Shown: positions 18,161 to 28,000 of the stretch, one piece after another
Numbering within the stretch: the stretch's first letter is position 1
How the letters are laid out: each line of letters starts with the position of its first letter
NCBI GenBank assembly: GCA_049673305.1
Contig: JBATXM010000236.1
Location: 1-64,000 of the forward strand
Reading direction: 5' to 3'
From: GCA-003244245 sp049673305
GTDB lineage: Bacteria > Actinomycetota > Actinomycetes > Mycobacteriales > Pseudonocardiaceae
DNA length: 64,000 bases
The notes under the pieces: model-generated
Seen by the model: the letters and a program-made list of their open reading frames with translations, nothing else
Databases searched by the model: none
What the model was told of the DNA's origin: nothing
Position numbers and translations under genes: made by a program

Positions 18161-18561
18161 CCGGACGCCGGTCGCTCACTGGCTTCGGTGAGCGGGCCGG
18201 GCAGCCGTCCTCCACTGACCGCCGCCAGCAGCGGAAGGTCGCGGGCCCGCACCATGGGCAGCCTCACCTCGTCCCTGTCGCGAGGCACGGCCCAGATCCG
18301 GGATTGGTCATCGATCCGCAGGCTCGCGAGGTCTGACCAGGTGATCTGCCGCGAGCCCCATACTCGGTATACCGTCATGGTTTCCGGGCCGACCACCGTC
18401 CGGGTCCGCACCAGCCAGACCGTAAGGGCCAGCGGCACCAGGTACAGCACCTGCAGGCCCCGGGCGCCGAAGGCCACCGGGGTCATGCACACGATCAGCC
18501 CGAACACCCCGATCAGGGCGATCAGCGGCAGCCGGAAAGTCACCGTGGCGGAGTCGGTCAC
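18157..18561 (-). CDS. PH domain-containing membrane protein
   Basis: The 134-aa protein has two hydrophobic N-terminal segments (about residues 10-30 and 38-52). A bacterial PH-like region follows, recognisable by TRTVVGPETMTVYRVWGSR and ITWSDLASLRI. This small actinobacterial family has no defined role. It heads a two-gene operon with the sugar dehydrogenase-like gene and is divergent from the ilvB leader region. Confidence 0.82.
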   Translation of the reverse strand: MTDSATVTFRLPLIALIGVFGLIVCMTPVAFGARGLQVLYLVPLALTVWLVRTRTVVGPETMTVYRVWGSRQITWSDLASLRIDDQSRIWAVPRDRDEVRLPMVRARDLPLLAAVSGGRLPGPLTEASERPASG

Positions 18562-18682
18562 AACGCCTATAGTGCCAGCCCTTCGTTCATCCGTTGGGTG
18601 GCTGCCGCGCTGGCTAGAAGTGTGCTGGTCAGAATATCGGACGACCTATATTTCCCGAGATGCGGGAAAGGCTCCCGCCAGG

Positions 18683-18712
18683 TTGACGGTAACGCAGTCG
18701 GCCAGTTACCGT
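18683..18712 (+). promoter_or_regulatory. Candidate ilvB promoter giving a leaderless leader peptide
   Basis: TTGACG (18683-18688) and TACCGT (18707-18712, fitting TAnnnT) are separated by 18 bp. The leader-peptide ATG begins 7 nt after the -10 box, so transcription would start at or next to the A of the start codon. This is inferred by eye and not from data. Confidence 0.5.
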
Positions 18713-18714
18713 CA
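18684..18714. promoter_or_regulatory. Perfect 10-bp inverted repeat overlapping the ilvB promoter
   Basis: TGACGGTAAC (18684-18693) and its exact reverse complement GTTACCGTCA (18705-18714) flank an 11-nt spacer. The arms cover the proposed -35 and -10 boxes. A dimeric regulator bound here would block RNA polymerase. The protein is unknown. Confidence 0.6.
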
Positions 18715-18719
18715 GCGAC

Positions 18720-18764
18720 ATGCTGCCCTCCACCGTCCTTGTATGTCCGAGGCGCGTTGCCTGA
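18720..18764 (+). CDS. ilvB leader peptide
   Basis: This 14-codon frame reads MLPSTVLVCPRRVA, with five Leu/Val residues, three of them consecutive (Val-Leu-Val). It resembles from memory the short ilvB leader peptides of Streptomyces and Corynebacterium. Ribosome stalling at the branched-chain codons when charged tRNA is scarce would choose between the two downstream hairpins. No ribosome site precedes it, in line with leaderless translation. Confidence 0.65.
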   Translation: MLPSTVLVCPRRVA

Positions 18765-18828
18765 CGAGTCACAAGAAGTCGACGCGCCAACCCTCGCTCC
18801 AGTTCGACCCGGGCAGCGGGGGTTTTTT
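18751..18828 (+). terminator. ilvB transcription attenuator
   Basis: Stem 1 pairs GGCGCGT (18751-18757, inside the leader peptide) with ACGCGCC (18782-18788). The terminator stem pairs CCCTCGCT (18791-18798) with AGCGGGGG (18815-18822), eight base pairs including one G-U, followed by six T (18823-18828). Fifty nucleotides separate the T run from the ilvB ATG. This is the layout of translation-coupled attenuation. The exact antiterminator partner was not resolved. Confidence 0.65.
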
Positions 18829-18878
18829 GATGCGTTTGTTGATTGCCAGTTGAGCAAACGATGAATTAAGGCAGGATC

Positions 18879-20705
18879 ATGACAACCGTGACCCCCCGAG
18901 AAATGTCTCGAGAAATGCCGAATCCGACATCACCGCCCAAACCGGCCCCGCCCGTAGGCGCACCGGTGCGGGTCACCGGCGCGCAGGCCCTGGTGCGTTC
19001 GTTGGAAGCGCTCGGGTGCGAGGTGGTATTCGGAATCCCCGGCGGCACGATCCTCCCGGCGTACGACCCGCTGCTGGACTCTACGAAGGTCCGCCACGTG
19101 CTGGTCCGCCATGAGCAAGGCGCTGGGCACGCCGCAACGGGGTATGCGCAGGCCACTGGTCGGGTCGGGGTGTGCATGGCGACGTCGGGTCCCGGTGCGA
19201 CGAACCTGGTCACGCCGCTGGCCGACGCACATATGGACTCGGTGCCGGTGGTGGCCATCACCGGCCAGCAGACCAGGGCGCTGATTGGCACGGATGCCTT
19301 CCAGGAGGCGGATATCACGGGCATCACGATGCCGGTGACCAAGCACAACATGTTGGTGAGGGACGCGGCGGAGATCCCGAGGGCGATCGCGGAGGCCTTT
19401 CACCTGGCTGCCACCGGTCGCCCGGGTCCGGTGCTGGTGGACATTCCCAAGGACGTACTTCAGGAACTGACGTCTTTTGTGTGGCCGCCCGAGCTGCGGC
19501 TTCCCGGTTACCGGCCGACCACTCGGCCGCACGGCAAGCAGATCCGGGAGGCTGCCCGGCTGATCGCTAACGCCCGCCGTCCGGTGCTCTACGTCGGTGG
19601 CGGTGTGATCAAGGCACGGGCCACTGCGGCGTTGCGGGAATTGGCCGAGCTCACCGGAGCTCCAGTGGTGACGACGCTGATGGCGAGGGGTGCTTTCCCC
19701 GATTCGCACCCGCTGCACCTGGGGATGCCCGGCATGCACGGCACGGTCGCCGCGGTCGCCGCGATGCAGCGCTCCGACCTGCTGGTGACGTTGGGCGCCC
19801 GGTTTGATGACCGGGTTACCGGGCAGCTGTCCTCCTTCGCGCCGCAAGCCAAGGTGGTGCATGCCGACATCGACCCCGCCGAGATTTCCAAGAACCGGCG
19901 GGCGGACGTGCCCATCGTCGGTGACTGCGCCGAGGTGATCGGCGAGCTGATCACCTCGGTGTGGGCTGAGTGCCCAACTGGCTGTCCGGATCTGGTTGCC
20001 TGGTGGCGGCAGTTGCATCACTGGCAGCAGAGGTACCCCTTGGGCTATGACCGTCCGAGTGACGGGATGCTCTCCCCGCAGTTCGTGATCGAGCGGATCG
20101 GCGCTCTGGTCGGCCCGGACGCGATTTACACCGCGGGGGTGGGCCAGCACCAGATGTGGGCGGCGCAGTTCATCAAGTATGAGAAGCCGGGCAGCTGGAT
20201 CAACTCCGGTGGCCTGGGCACGATGGGTTTCGCCGTGCCGGCGGCGATGGGCGCCAAGCTGGGCCGGCCCGACGTCGCGGTCTGGGCTATCGACGGCGAC
20301 GGCAGCTTTCAAATGACTAATCAGGAGCTGGCGACCTGCGCCATCGAGAATATCCCGATCAAAGTCGCGGTGATTAACAACGGTAGTCTGGGTATGGTTC
20401 GGCAATGGCAGAACCTTTTTTACGCCGAGCGTTACTCGCAGACCGACCTCGGGACTCACTCGCGCATTCCGGATTTCGTGAAGCTCGCCGAGGCATTGGG
20501 TTGTGTGGGCCTGCGCTGCGAGGCTGAGCCGGACGTCGACAAGGTCATCAAACAGGCGATGGCGATCACCAACCGCCCGGTTGTGATTGACTTCGTGGTG
20601 GGCAAGGACGCCCAGGTGTGGCCTATGGTCGCGGCAGGAAACGGCAACGACTACATTATGTCGGCGCGCGACATCCGCCCGCTGTTCGACGAGGACGGGT
20701 CATGA
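18879..20705 (+). CDS. ilvB: Acetolactate synthase large subunit
   Basis: This 608-aa ThDP enzyme condenses two pyruvates, or pyruvate and 2-oxobutyrate, in the first common step of Val, Leu and Ile synthesis. It has the N-terminal ThDP domain with FGIPGGTILPAYD and the catalytic Glu in VRHEQGAGHAATGYA. The FAD-binding centre and the C-terminal ThDP motif GDGSFQMTNQE...NN follow. The ATG has AAGGCAGGA just before it. The stop overlaps ilvN (ATGA). Confidence 0.98.
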   Translation: MTTVTPREMSREMPNPTSPPKPAPPVGAPVRVTGAQALVRSLEALGCEVVFGIPGGTILPAYDPLLDSTKVRHVLVRHEQGAGHAATGYAQATGRVGVCMATSGPGATNLVTPLADAHMDSVPVVAITGQQTRALIGTDAFQEADITGITMPVTKHNMLVRDAAEIPRAIAEAFHLAATGRPGPVLVDIPKDVLQELTSFVWPPELRLPGYRPTTRPHGKQIREAARLIANARRPVLYVGGGVIKARATAALRELAELTGAPVVTTLMARGAFPDSHPLHLGMPGMHGTVAAVAAMQRSDLLVTLGARFDDRVTGQLSSFAPQAKVVHADIDPAEISKNRRADVPIVGDCAEVIGELITSVWAECPTGCPDLVAWWRQLHHWQQRYPLGYDRPSDGMLSPQFVIERIGALVGPDAIYTAGVGQHQMWAAQFIKYEKPGSWINSGGLGTMGFAVPAAMGAKLGRPDVAVWAIDGDGSFQMTNQELATCAIENIPIKVAVINNGSLGMVRQWQNLFYAERYSQTDLGTHSRIPDFVKLAEALGCVGLRCEAEPDVDKVIKQAMAITNRPVVIDFVVGKDAQVWPMVAAGNGNDYIMSARDIRPLFDEDGS

Positions 20706-21208
20706 CCAAGCACACCATGTCGGTGCTGGTGGAGCACACGCCTGGGGTGCTGGCCCGGGTGGCCGGGCTGTTCAGCCGTCGCGGATTCAACATCCACTCG
20801 TTGGCAGTCGGGCCCACCGAGAACCCTGATGTCGCCCGGATGACCATCGTGGTCGCTGTCGAGGATCATCCCTTGGAGCAGGTCACCAAGCAGCTCAACA
20901 AACTGATCAACGTCATCAAGATCGTTGAGCTCGAACCTCGGGTGGCGGTGCAGCGGGAGCTGCTACTGGTGAAGGTCCGGGCCGATACGACGGTGCGCTC
21001 CCAGGTACTGGAGGCGGTCGCTCTGTTCAAGGCCAAGGTTGTCGATGTCGCACCGGACGCGATGACCATCGAAGCGACCGGCAACGGGGACAAGATCGCC
21101 GCACTGTTGCGAATGCTCGAGCCCTTCGGTATCCGTGAGATAGTGCAGTCCGGCATGATTGCCATCGGCCGTGGCTCCCGTGCCCTCAACGCCAGCCCGA
21201 TCCGCTAG
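20702..21208 (+). CDS. ilvN: Acetolactate synthase small regulatory subunit
   Basis: The 168-aa subunit binds valine through its N-terminal ACT domain (LVEHTPGVLARVAGLFSRRG, then FNIHSLAVGPTE) and activates and feedback-inhibits IlvB. The C-terminal ALS_ss_C domain follows (VDVAPDAMTIEATGN). The start overlaps the ilvB stop by 4 nt. Confidence 0.98.
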   Translation: MTKHTMSVLVEHTPGVLARVAGLFSRRGFNIHSLAVGPTENPDVARMTIVVAVEDHPLEQVTKQLNKLINVIKIVELEPRVAVQRELLLVKVRADTTVRSQVLEAVALFKAKVVDVAPDAMTIEATGNGDKIAALLRMLEPFGIREIVQSGMIAIGRGSRALNASPIR

Positions 21209-21253
21209 AACTCCGTGTCCAAGATTGAGAGTAACGCAGATCAGGAGTGAGCG

Positions 21254-22267
21254 ATGAGTGTGGAAATCTTCTCCGATGGCGATGCCGACTTGTCGATCAT
21301 CGCGGGCCGGAAGGTCGCCGTGATCGGCTATGGCAGCCAGGGACACGCGCACGCGCTGAGCCTGCGCGATTCTGGGGTGGACGTCCGCGTCGGCCTGCCC
21401 GAGGAGTCCAAGTCGCGCCCGAAAGCCGCTGATGAGGGCCTGCCAGTGATGACGTCGGCGCAGGCATCGGCCGAGGCGGACGTGATTATGATTCTCGCGC
21501 CGGACACCAAGCAGCGTGGCATTTACGCGCACGACATCGCGCCGAATCTGAACACCGGTGACGCGCTGCTGTTCGGGCACGGCTTCAATATCCGTTACGA
21601 CCTGATCCGCCCACCCTCGGATGTGGACGTGGCGATGGTGGCGCCCAAAGGGCCCGGGCACTTGGTGCGCCGGCAGTTCGTCGACGGCAAAGGGGTGCCC
21701 TGCTTGATCGCGGTCGAACAGGACCCCACCGGTGGTGCCCAGGCGCTGGCACTGTCGTATGCCAAGGCGATCGGCGGTACCCGCGCTGGGGTGATCAAGA
21801 CCACCTTCACCGAGGAGACCGAGACTGACCTTTTCGGTGAGCAGACCGTGCTCTGTGGTGGGGTGAGCGCACTGGTGCAGGCCGGGTTCGAGGTGCTCAC
21901 CGAGGCCGGGTACGCCCCCGAAGTGGCCTACTTCGAGTGCCTGCATGAGGTCAAACTCATCGTTGACCTGATGTATGAGGGCGGGATCTCCCGGATGCGC
22001 TACTCGATCTCCGACACTGCCGAGTACGGGGACCTCACCCGAGGACCGCGGATCATCACACCCGAGGTCAAGGACGAGATGCGCCGGATCCTCGCCGAGA
22101 TCCAGGACGGCCGCTTCGCCCAAGAATGGGTGACCGAGGACGACAACGGGCGGCCGAATTACACCAAGCTGCGCGCTGAAGGAGAGCGGCACCCCATCGA
22201 GCAGGTCGGTGCGCGGCTGCGCGGACTGATGTCCTGGATAGACCGCCCGCTCACCGACACCGCCTAA
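21254..22267 (+). CDS. ilvC: Ketol-acid reductoisomerase (NADP+)
   Basis: The 337-aa class I enzyme converts acetolactate or acetohydroxybutyrate to the dihydroxy acids. It has the Rossmann motif GYGSQGHAHALSLRDSG, a KGPGHLVRRQF catalytic segment and the metal-ligand acidic residues of the helical C-terminal domain (ETETDLFGEQ, CLHEVKLIVDL). CAGGAG lies 6 nt before the ATG. The 45-nt gap after ilvN suggests one operon. Confidence 0.98.
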   Translation: MSVEIFSDGDADLSIIAGRKVAVIGYGSQGHAHALSLRDSGVDVRVGLPEESKSRPKAADEGLPVMTSAQASAEADVIMILAPDTKQRGIYAHDIAPNLNTGDALLFGHGFNIRYDLIRPPSDVDVAMVAPKGPGHLVRRQFVDGKGVPCLIAVEQDPTGGAQALALSYAKAIGGTRAGVIKTTFTEETETDLFGEQTVLCGGVSALVQAGFEVLTEAGYAPEVAYFECLHEVKLIVDLMYEGGISRMRYSISDTAEYGDLTRGPRIITPEVKDEMRRILAEIQDGRFAQEWVTEDDNGRPNYTKLRAEGERHPIEQVGARLRGLMSWIDRPLTDTA

Positions 22268-22317
22268 CGACCACGAACGAGACAGGTGACCGGTCGCGTT
22301 GCGGCTCACTAGACTCG

Positions 22318-23910
22318 GTGCGCGTGACCCGACCCATAGTCTTGATCGCTGAGAAGCTCGCGCCGTCGGTGCTGGAGGTCTTCGGTGCCGAGCTCGACGT
22401 CCACCATGTCGACGGCACCGACCGCGAGGCCCTGTTTGCGGCCCTGGCCGGTGCCGAGGCGCTGCTGGTGCGCTCGGCTACCCGGGTGGACGCCGAGGTA
22501 CTCGGCCACGCACCCCGGCTCAAGGTCGTGGCCAGGGCCGGGGTGGGGCTGGACAACGTCGACGTGGCGGCGGCTACGGAACGCGGGGTGATGGTGGTCA
22601 ACGCGCCCACCTCCAACATCGTCTCGGCTGCGGAGCACGCCCTCGGACTACTGCTGGCGGTGGCTCGGCGCATCCCGGCGGCCGATGCCAGCCTGCGTCG
22701 TGGGCGATGGGAGCGCAGTTCGTTCGGCGGCGTCGAGCTGGCCGGCAAGACCGTCGGTGTGGTGGGTCTGGGCAAGATTGGCCAGCTGGTCGCCCAACGG
22801 TTGGCGGCCTTTGGCACCACGCTGATCGCCTACGACCCCTATGTGTCCCCGGCGCGGGCCGCGCAGTTGGGCATCGAGCTGGTCGAGCTGGACGAGTTGC
22901 TCTCCCGCGCCGATGCCATCTCGATCCACCTGCCCAAGACCGCCGAGACGCTCGGGTTGATCGGTGCCGAGCAGCTTGCCAAGACCAAACCAGGCGTGCT
23001 GATCGTCAACGCCGCCCGCGGTGGTCTGGTGGATGAGCAGGCGCTGGCTGACGCGGTGCGGCGGGGTCAGGTCGGCGGCGCGGGCATTGACGTCTTCGCC
23101 ACAGAACCGTGCACGGCCAGCCCGTTGTTCGAGCTCCCGCAGGTGGTCCTCACGCCGCACCTGGGTGCCTCCACCACCGAGGCGCAGGACCGGGCGGGTA
23201 CCGACGTCGCGCACAGCGTGCTGCGAGCGTTGCGCGGCGAGTTCGTTGCTGATGCGGTGAACGTGATCAGTGGCGGGGTGGTAGGTGAGGAGGTGCGGCC
23301 CTGGCTGCCGCTGACCCAGAAACTGGGCATCGTGCTGGCCGCGCTGGCCGGCTGCTCGCTCGCGTCGGTGACCGTCGATGTGCGCGGTGAGCTGGCCGCC
23401 GAGGACGTCTCCGTCCTGCGGCTCGCGGCGCTGCGCGGCGTTTTCACCGGGGTCGTGGACGAGCAGGTTACCTTCGTCAACGCGCCGCGGCTGGCGCAGG
23501 AGCGGGGGGTGGCCGTCGCCGTGGTCAGTGCCCCGGAGAGCCCAAGCCACCGGAGCGTGGTGAGCGTGCGGGGAGTCTGCGCCGACGGCACGGCGCACTC
23601 GGTCTCCGGAACGCTGTCCGGTCCGACGCAGGTGCAGAAATTGGTCGAGGTCGATGGCCGGCACTTCGACTTGCGGGCACAGGGTGAGGCGATCTTCATG
23701 GAGTACCCGGACCGTCCGGGAGTGATGGGTATCGTCGGCACGCTGCTGGGCGAGGCGGATGTCAACATTGAGGCGGCCCAAATCAGCCAGACGACCGCCC
23801 GCACCGATGCGATCATGATGTTGCGGGTGGACCGGCCAGTTCCCGGCCACGTGCTGGCGGCGCTCGGACCATTGGTCGGCGCCCGCGCCATCCGCTCGGT
23901 CACGTTGTAA
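22318..23910 (+). CDS. serA: D-3-phosphoglycerate dehydrogenase
   Basis: This 530-aa long-form enzyme catalyses the first step of serine synthesis. It has the NAD-binding GVVGLGKIGQLVAQR motif, the catalytic His region (VVLTPHLGAST), the intervening ASB domain, and a C-terminal ACT domain (MEYPDRPGVMGIVGTLLGEA) for serine feedback. The GTG at 22318 is chosen; a GTG two codons later is equally possible. The gene lies between ilvC and leuB in the same direction. Confidence 0.97.
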   Translation: MRVTRPIVLIAEKLAPSVLEVFGAELDVHHVDGTDREALFAALAGAEALLVRSATRVDAEVLGHAPRLKVVARAGVGLDNVDVAAATERGVMVVNAPTSNIVSAAEHALGLLLAVARRIPAADASLRRGRWERSSFGGVELAGKTVGVVGLGKIGQLVAQRLAAFGTTLIAYDPYVSPARAAQLGIELVELDELLSRADAISIHLPKTAETLGLIGAEQLAKTKPGVLIVNAARGGLVDEQALADAVRRGQVGGAGIDVFATEPCTASPLFELPQVVLTPHLGASTTEAQDRAGTDVAHSVLRALRGEFVADAVNVISGGVVGEEVRPWLPLTQKLGIVLAALAGCSLASVTVDVRGELAAEDVSVLRLAALRGVFTGVVDEQVTFVNAPRLAQERGVAVAVVSAPESPSHRSVVSVRGVCADGTAHSVSGTLSGPTQVQKLVEVDGRHFDLRAQGEAIFMEYPDRPGVMGIVGTLLGEADVNIEAAQISQTTARTDAIMMLRVDRPVPGHVLAALGPLVGARAIRSVTL

Positions 23911-24032
23911 CAAGGAGTACCCGTTCGAGGTACCCCGTTTGGCTCATCTGCCGTGCAATGCTCCCTATTGCTGCGGGTAACCTGCCCGTTGCAGAGGGTC
24001 CCATAACGGGGCTCGGGCATTGGAGGTGGCGC

Positions 24033-25079
24033 ATGCGGCTCGCGGTGATCCCCGGCGATGGGATTGGTCCGGAGGTGATCGGCGAGGCACTCAAGGTCCT
24101 GGAGGAGGTCGTCCCGGACGCCGAGACCACGCCCTACGATCTTGGCGCTGCGCGCTGGCACGCCACCGGGGAACTGCTCCCCGAGTCGGTGCTGGGCGAG
24201 CTCCGCCAGCACGATGCCATCCTGCTGGGCGCGGTGGGGGATCCCTCGGTGCCCAGCGGGATTCTGGAGCGCGGGCTGCTGTTGCGGCTGCGTTTCGAGA
24301 TGGACCACCACGTGAACCTGCGCCCGGCGCGGCTGTACCCCGGGGTGCGCAGCCCCCTCGCGGACCCGGGAAGCATCGACATGATCGTGGTCCGGGAGGG
24401 CACTGAGGGCCCTTACGCGGGCAACGGCGGGTTGCTGCGTAAGGACACCCCGCACGAGATCGCCACCGAGGTCAGCATCAACACCGCCTTCGGTGTGGAG
24501 CGTGTCGTGCGCGATGCGTTCGCCCGAGCCTCGGCGCGCCCACGCAGACACCTGACGCTAGTGCACAAGACGAACGTGCTCTCGCACGCCGGATCGCTGT
24601 GGTCGCGCATCGTGGAAGAGGTGTCGCTGCAGCATCCCGAGGTGACTGTGGCCTACCAGCATGTTGACGCGGCCACCATCCATCTGGTCACCGACCCCGG
24701 CCGGTTCGACGTCATCGTCACCGACAACCTGTTCGGTGACATCCTCACCGACCTCGCGGCTGCCGTCACCGGCGGGATCGGCCTCGCCGCCAGCGGTAAC
24801 CTCGACGTCACCCGCCGCAACCCCAGCATGTTCGAGCCGGTGCACGGCTCCGCCCCGGACATCGTCGGCCAGGGCATCGCGGACCCGACTGCGGCGGTGC
24901 TGTCGATCGGGCTGATGCTCGCCCACCTGGGGATGGATGAGCCGTCCCGCCGGGTGGAGGCTGCGGTGGCCTTCGACCTGGCCACCCGGGATCACACTCA
25001 CCCCGGTGGCACCCGCTCCATTGGTGACCGCCTGGCCGCCCTGGTCTCATCAAGCCAGCGAGTCGAGCGAATCTCGTGA
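24033..25079 (+). CDS. leuB: 3-isopropylmalate dehydrogenase
   Basis: The 348-aa NAD-dependent enzyme performs the oxidative decarboxylation step of leucine synthesis. It has the N-terminal LAVIPGDGIGPEVIGEALKV, the substrate Arg segment, and the NAD/metal region VTDNLFGDILTDLAAAVTGG followed by EPVHGSAPDIVGQGIADPTA (described by position, about residues 225-290). The ATG at 24033 has GGAGG 6 nt upstream. The last 82 bp overlap the 3' end of the convergent Pls-like gene. Confidence 0.97.
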   Translation: MRLAVIPGDGIGPEVIGEALKVLEEVVPDAETTPYDLGAARWHATGELLPESVLGELRQHDAILLGAVGDPSVPSGILERGLLLRLRFEMDHHVNLRPARLYPGVRSPLADPGSIDMIVVREGTEGPYAGNGGLLRKDTPHEIATEVSINTAFGVERVVRDAFARASARPRRHLTLVHKTNVLSHAGSLWSRIVEEVSLQHPEVTVAYQHVDAATIHLVTDPGRFDVIVTDNLFGDILTDLAAAVTGGIGLAASGNLDVTRRNPSMFEPVHGSAPDIVGQGIADPTAAVLSIGLMLAHLGMDEPSRRVEAAVAFDLATRDHTHPGGTRSIGDRLAALVSSSQRVERIS

Positions 25080-28000
25080 GCCGGGTTTCCCCGCCACCGT
25101 GCGTGCGGGGCAACGTCCGTTCCCTTCATCAGGAAGGAATCGATGTCGAGTATCGCGTCATCTTCCATCGTCACGCCATAATGGACAAAAGCGTGGGCCC
25201 CGACCGTGGCGCCAGCGCCGAGGGTGATGTGGTCGGATTTGAAGATACCGTCCTCCAGTGAATGGCACTGAATCGCGCTGCCTGCGCCGAGCGTGCAGTC
25301 GTCGCCGAGGGTGACCAGAGTCTTCTCCACCATGGAGCAGCCATCGTCGAAGACCCGGTGGCCGATCCGGACGCCCAGCAGCCGCCAAACCACATTCTTG
25401 AATGGCGTGCCGTTGAACAGCCCGAGCATGCCCGTGTTCAATTTCCAGAATCGCTCATGGCGCCAGAAGTAGGGGTCATAGATCGAGCAGAGCTGTGGGC
25501 GCAGCGGCCGGAAAGCCGCGCCGGCGCGTTCGACGAACACGAAGTAGCCCATGCTGAAGGCGACGGTGACTATTTCCTCCACGGTGGCTGCCTCCGCCGC
25601 GCCGAGCCGGCGGTACAGGCCTGCGGTGAGCAGAGCGAGGACGGCGACGAGGCAGAGGTCACACCACTGCACCAGCAGGAAGATGCCGATGGTGGCCATG
25701 TTGTGCCTGTTTTTGGCGGCCAGGCGACGCTGGAGCTCCTCCCCGGTTCTCAGGTGGTCGAACCTGTGGTCCCGGTGGACCGACCTCGGAATCTCAAATG
25801 GTGGCGAACCCAGCAGTCCGATGCCCTCCCGGACCGTCCCGTCAATGGGGACCATGACTTTCGTGCCGTACAGGCAGTTGTCGCCCATTGCGCTGCTCGA
25901 AGGGTAGACGATGTTGTTGCCAAGAAAGCTGTGCGGCCCGACTGTGGCTCGGGTCACGGTAAATGACGAACTCGAGAAGTTCGCGTTGATCATAGACAGT
26001 CCGTCGGACACCATGGTGCCGGTGCCGATGGTGCTCAGGTAGGGCGTCTCGTGACGCTGCTCGACGCCGAAGTTCGACCCGGTCTGCTCGATCGGGGACA
26101 GGTCATAGCCCAGCGCCCGCAGATAGTGCACGATAAAGGAACTGTCGCCGAACAGTGTCATGTAAAACCGCGTATTGGTCATGCGGGTGATCGTCCGGTG
26201 AACGGAGTAATGAAAGCCGTACAGCGGATAGACCCGGTCCGGTGTGATGAACAGGTTCAGTAGACGAGGCAGCGTCAGCACGATGGCGAGTCCGGTGAGC
26301 ACGCCGCCACCGAACAGCACCAGCGAGAGGACGATCAGATGAGCGTAGGAGGTCCAGCTCGTGAGCGTTAGGCTTCCCAGGTGCAGGAACCTGATCAGGT
26401 TGTCCTCGGCCTCGATGATCAGCGGCAGCGTCACGCCGAGCAGGTTCACCAGCTGCACGGCACTGAAGAGGACCCGCCGCAGGGTGCCGCAGTGGGTCGG
26501 ACCGACCGACCGGTAGTCGACGGTGCTGGGCTGCGCGGGCGACCCGTGCCAGCTCTGCCCGTCGGGCACTGCTTGAGACGCGTGCAGCGCGGACGCGTGG
26601 CCCAGTTGCGCCCCGTCACCCATCGAGGTCCCGATGTCAAGAACGCTCTGCTCGGCGACGACCACATCGCGCCCGAGGGTGACCGGGCCAGTCTGGATTC
26701 GGCCGGCGTGCGCCCGGTAGCACACGAATGAGGTGTCCTTGCGGATGACCGTGCCGTCCCCGATGGTCAGCAGGTCCGTGCACACCGGGATGGTCCGAGA
26801 GAAGATCGCGACACCCCGGCCGATGTTCGCGCCCAGCGCCCGCAGGTAGAGCAGGTAGAGCGGTGAGCCGACGAACAGCGCAAGAGGATTTACCCGGATC
26901 AATGTCTTAACCAGCCAGAACCGCAGATAGGCCAGGCCCCAGACGGGGAAATCCTGGCGCTTCCAGCGCCCGACGAGCACCCACTTCGCCACGATCGGCA
27001 ACGCGCAGCTGCCCAGGAACGCCGCGCCGCCGAACAGCACTGCCCGCAGGTACGTCTCGATGAGTCCCGTCCCGGGCGCCGCCGTCCAGTCGTAGCCCTC
27101 GACGAGGAGCAGCGCACTCAGGTACGACAACCCCAGGATCAGCAGGAGCTGAGCCGACCCGCACAGCAGGTACCGTGCCGTACTTGCTCGCGTCGGGGTC
27201 TCGGACGACGGTGGGAGCGCCGGACCGACGGGTGTGGGCGCCTGCCCAGCCAGGGCCGTGGCCAGGCCGCGGATCGTCGGGTGCAGGTAGACGTCTCGGA
27301 TGGACACCGGTGGTAGGTCTGAGCGCTGGCGGACCCGCGCGCAGAACTGCGCCATGAACAGCGAGTCAGCACCCAACTCGTCGAAGAAGTGACCCTCGAC
27401 CGACACCTGCTCCAGGCGCAGCGTGCTGGCCAGCGCGTCGGCGAGAACCCGCTCGGTCTCGGTGCTCGGGCTGACACAGGCATGTCGGCTGGTCAGGCTG
27501 CGGGGCCCATGGGGCGTCGGGAGGCGCGTGCGGTCGGCTTTGTTGCTGGGCAGCATGGGGATGGCCGCGAGTTCCTCCAGGTACGCCGGGACCATGTACT
27601 GCGGCAGCAGTTCGCGCAGCTGCTGGTAGACCTGCTCGGAGTCCACCGCTGCGGTGTGCCGACCCCGGCTGTAGTAGGCGACCAGCTCCACCCTGCCGGG
27701 CTCGGGCTGGTAGGTGCTGACCACCGCTTGGGTGATCCCCGGTACCTGCAGCAGCACCGACTCGATCTCGGTCAGCTCGATCCGATAGCCCCGGATCTTG
27801 ACTTGGGTGTCCAGCCGACCGTGGTACTCGATCTCACCGTCGTCGTTGATCCGGCCCAGATCCCCGGTGCGGTAGATCCGGCCCGAGGGATTGTTGTCGA
27901 TCCCGAGGAAATCGGGAATGAACGATCGGTTCGTGAGGTCGGCACGGTTGAGGTAACCGCGCGCGAGGCCGACCCCGGCGATGCCGATCTCGCCCACCGC

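Noticed and set aside
18930..20459. 509-codon minus-strand open frame
   Set aside because: It lies wholly inside ilvB in the antisense frame, and its His/Arg-rich composition shows no domain.
23911..24032. Leader peptide or attenuator before leuB
   Set aside because: An in-frame extension from 23958 exists, but no hairpin with T tract and no branched-chain codon run was found. The ATG at 24033 has a clear GGAGG.
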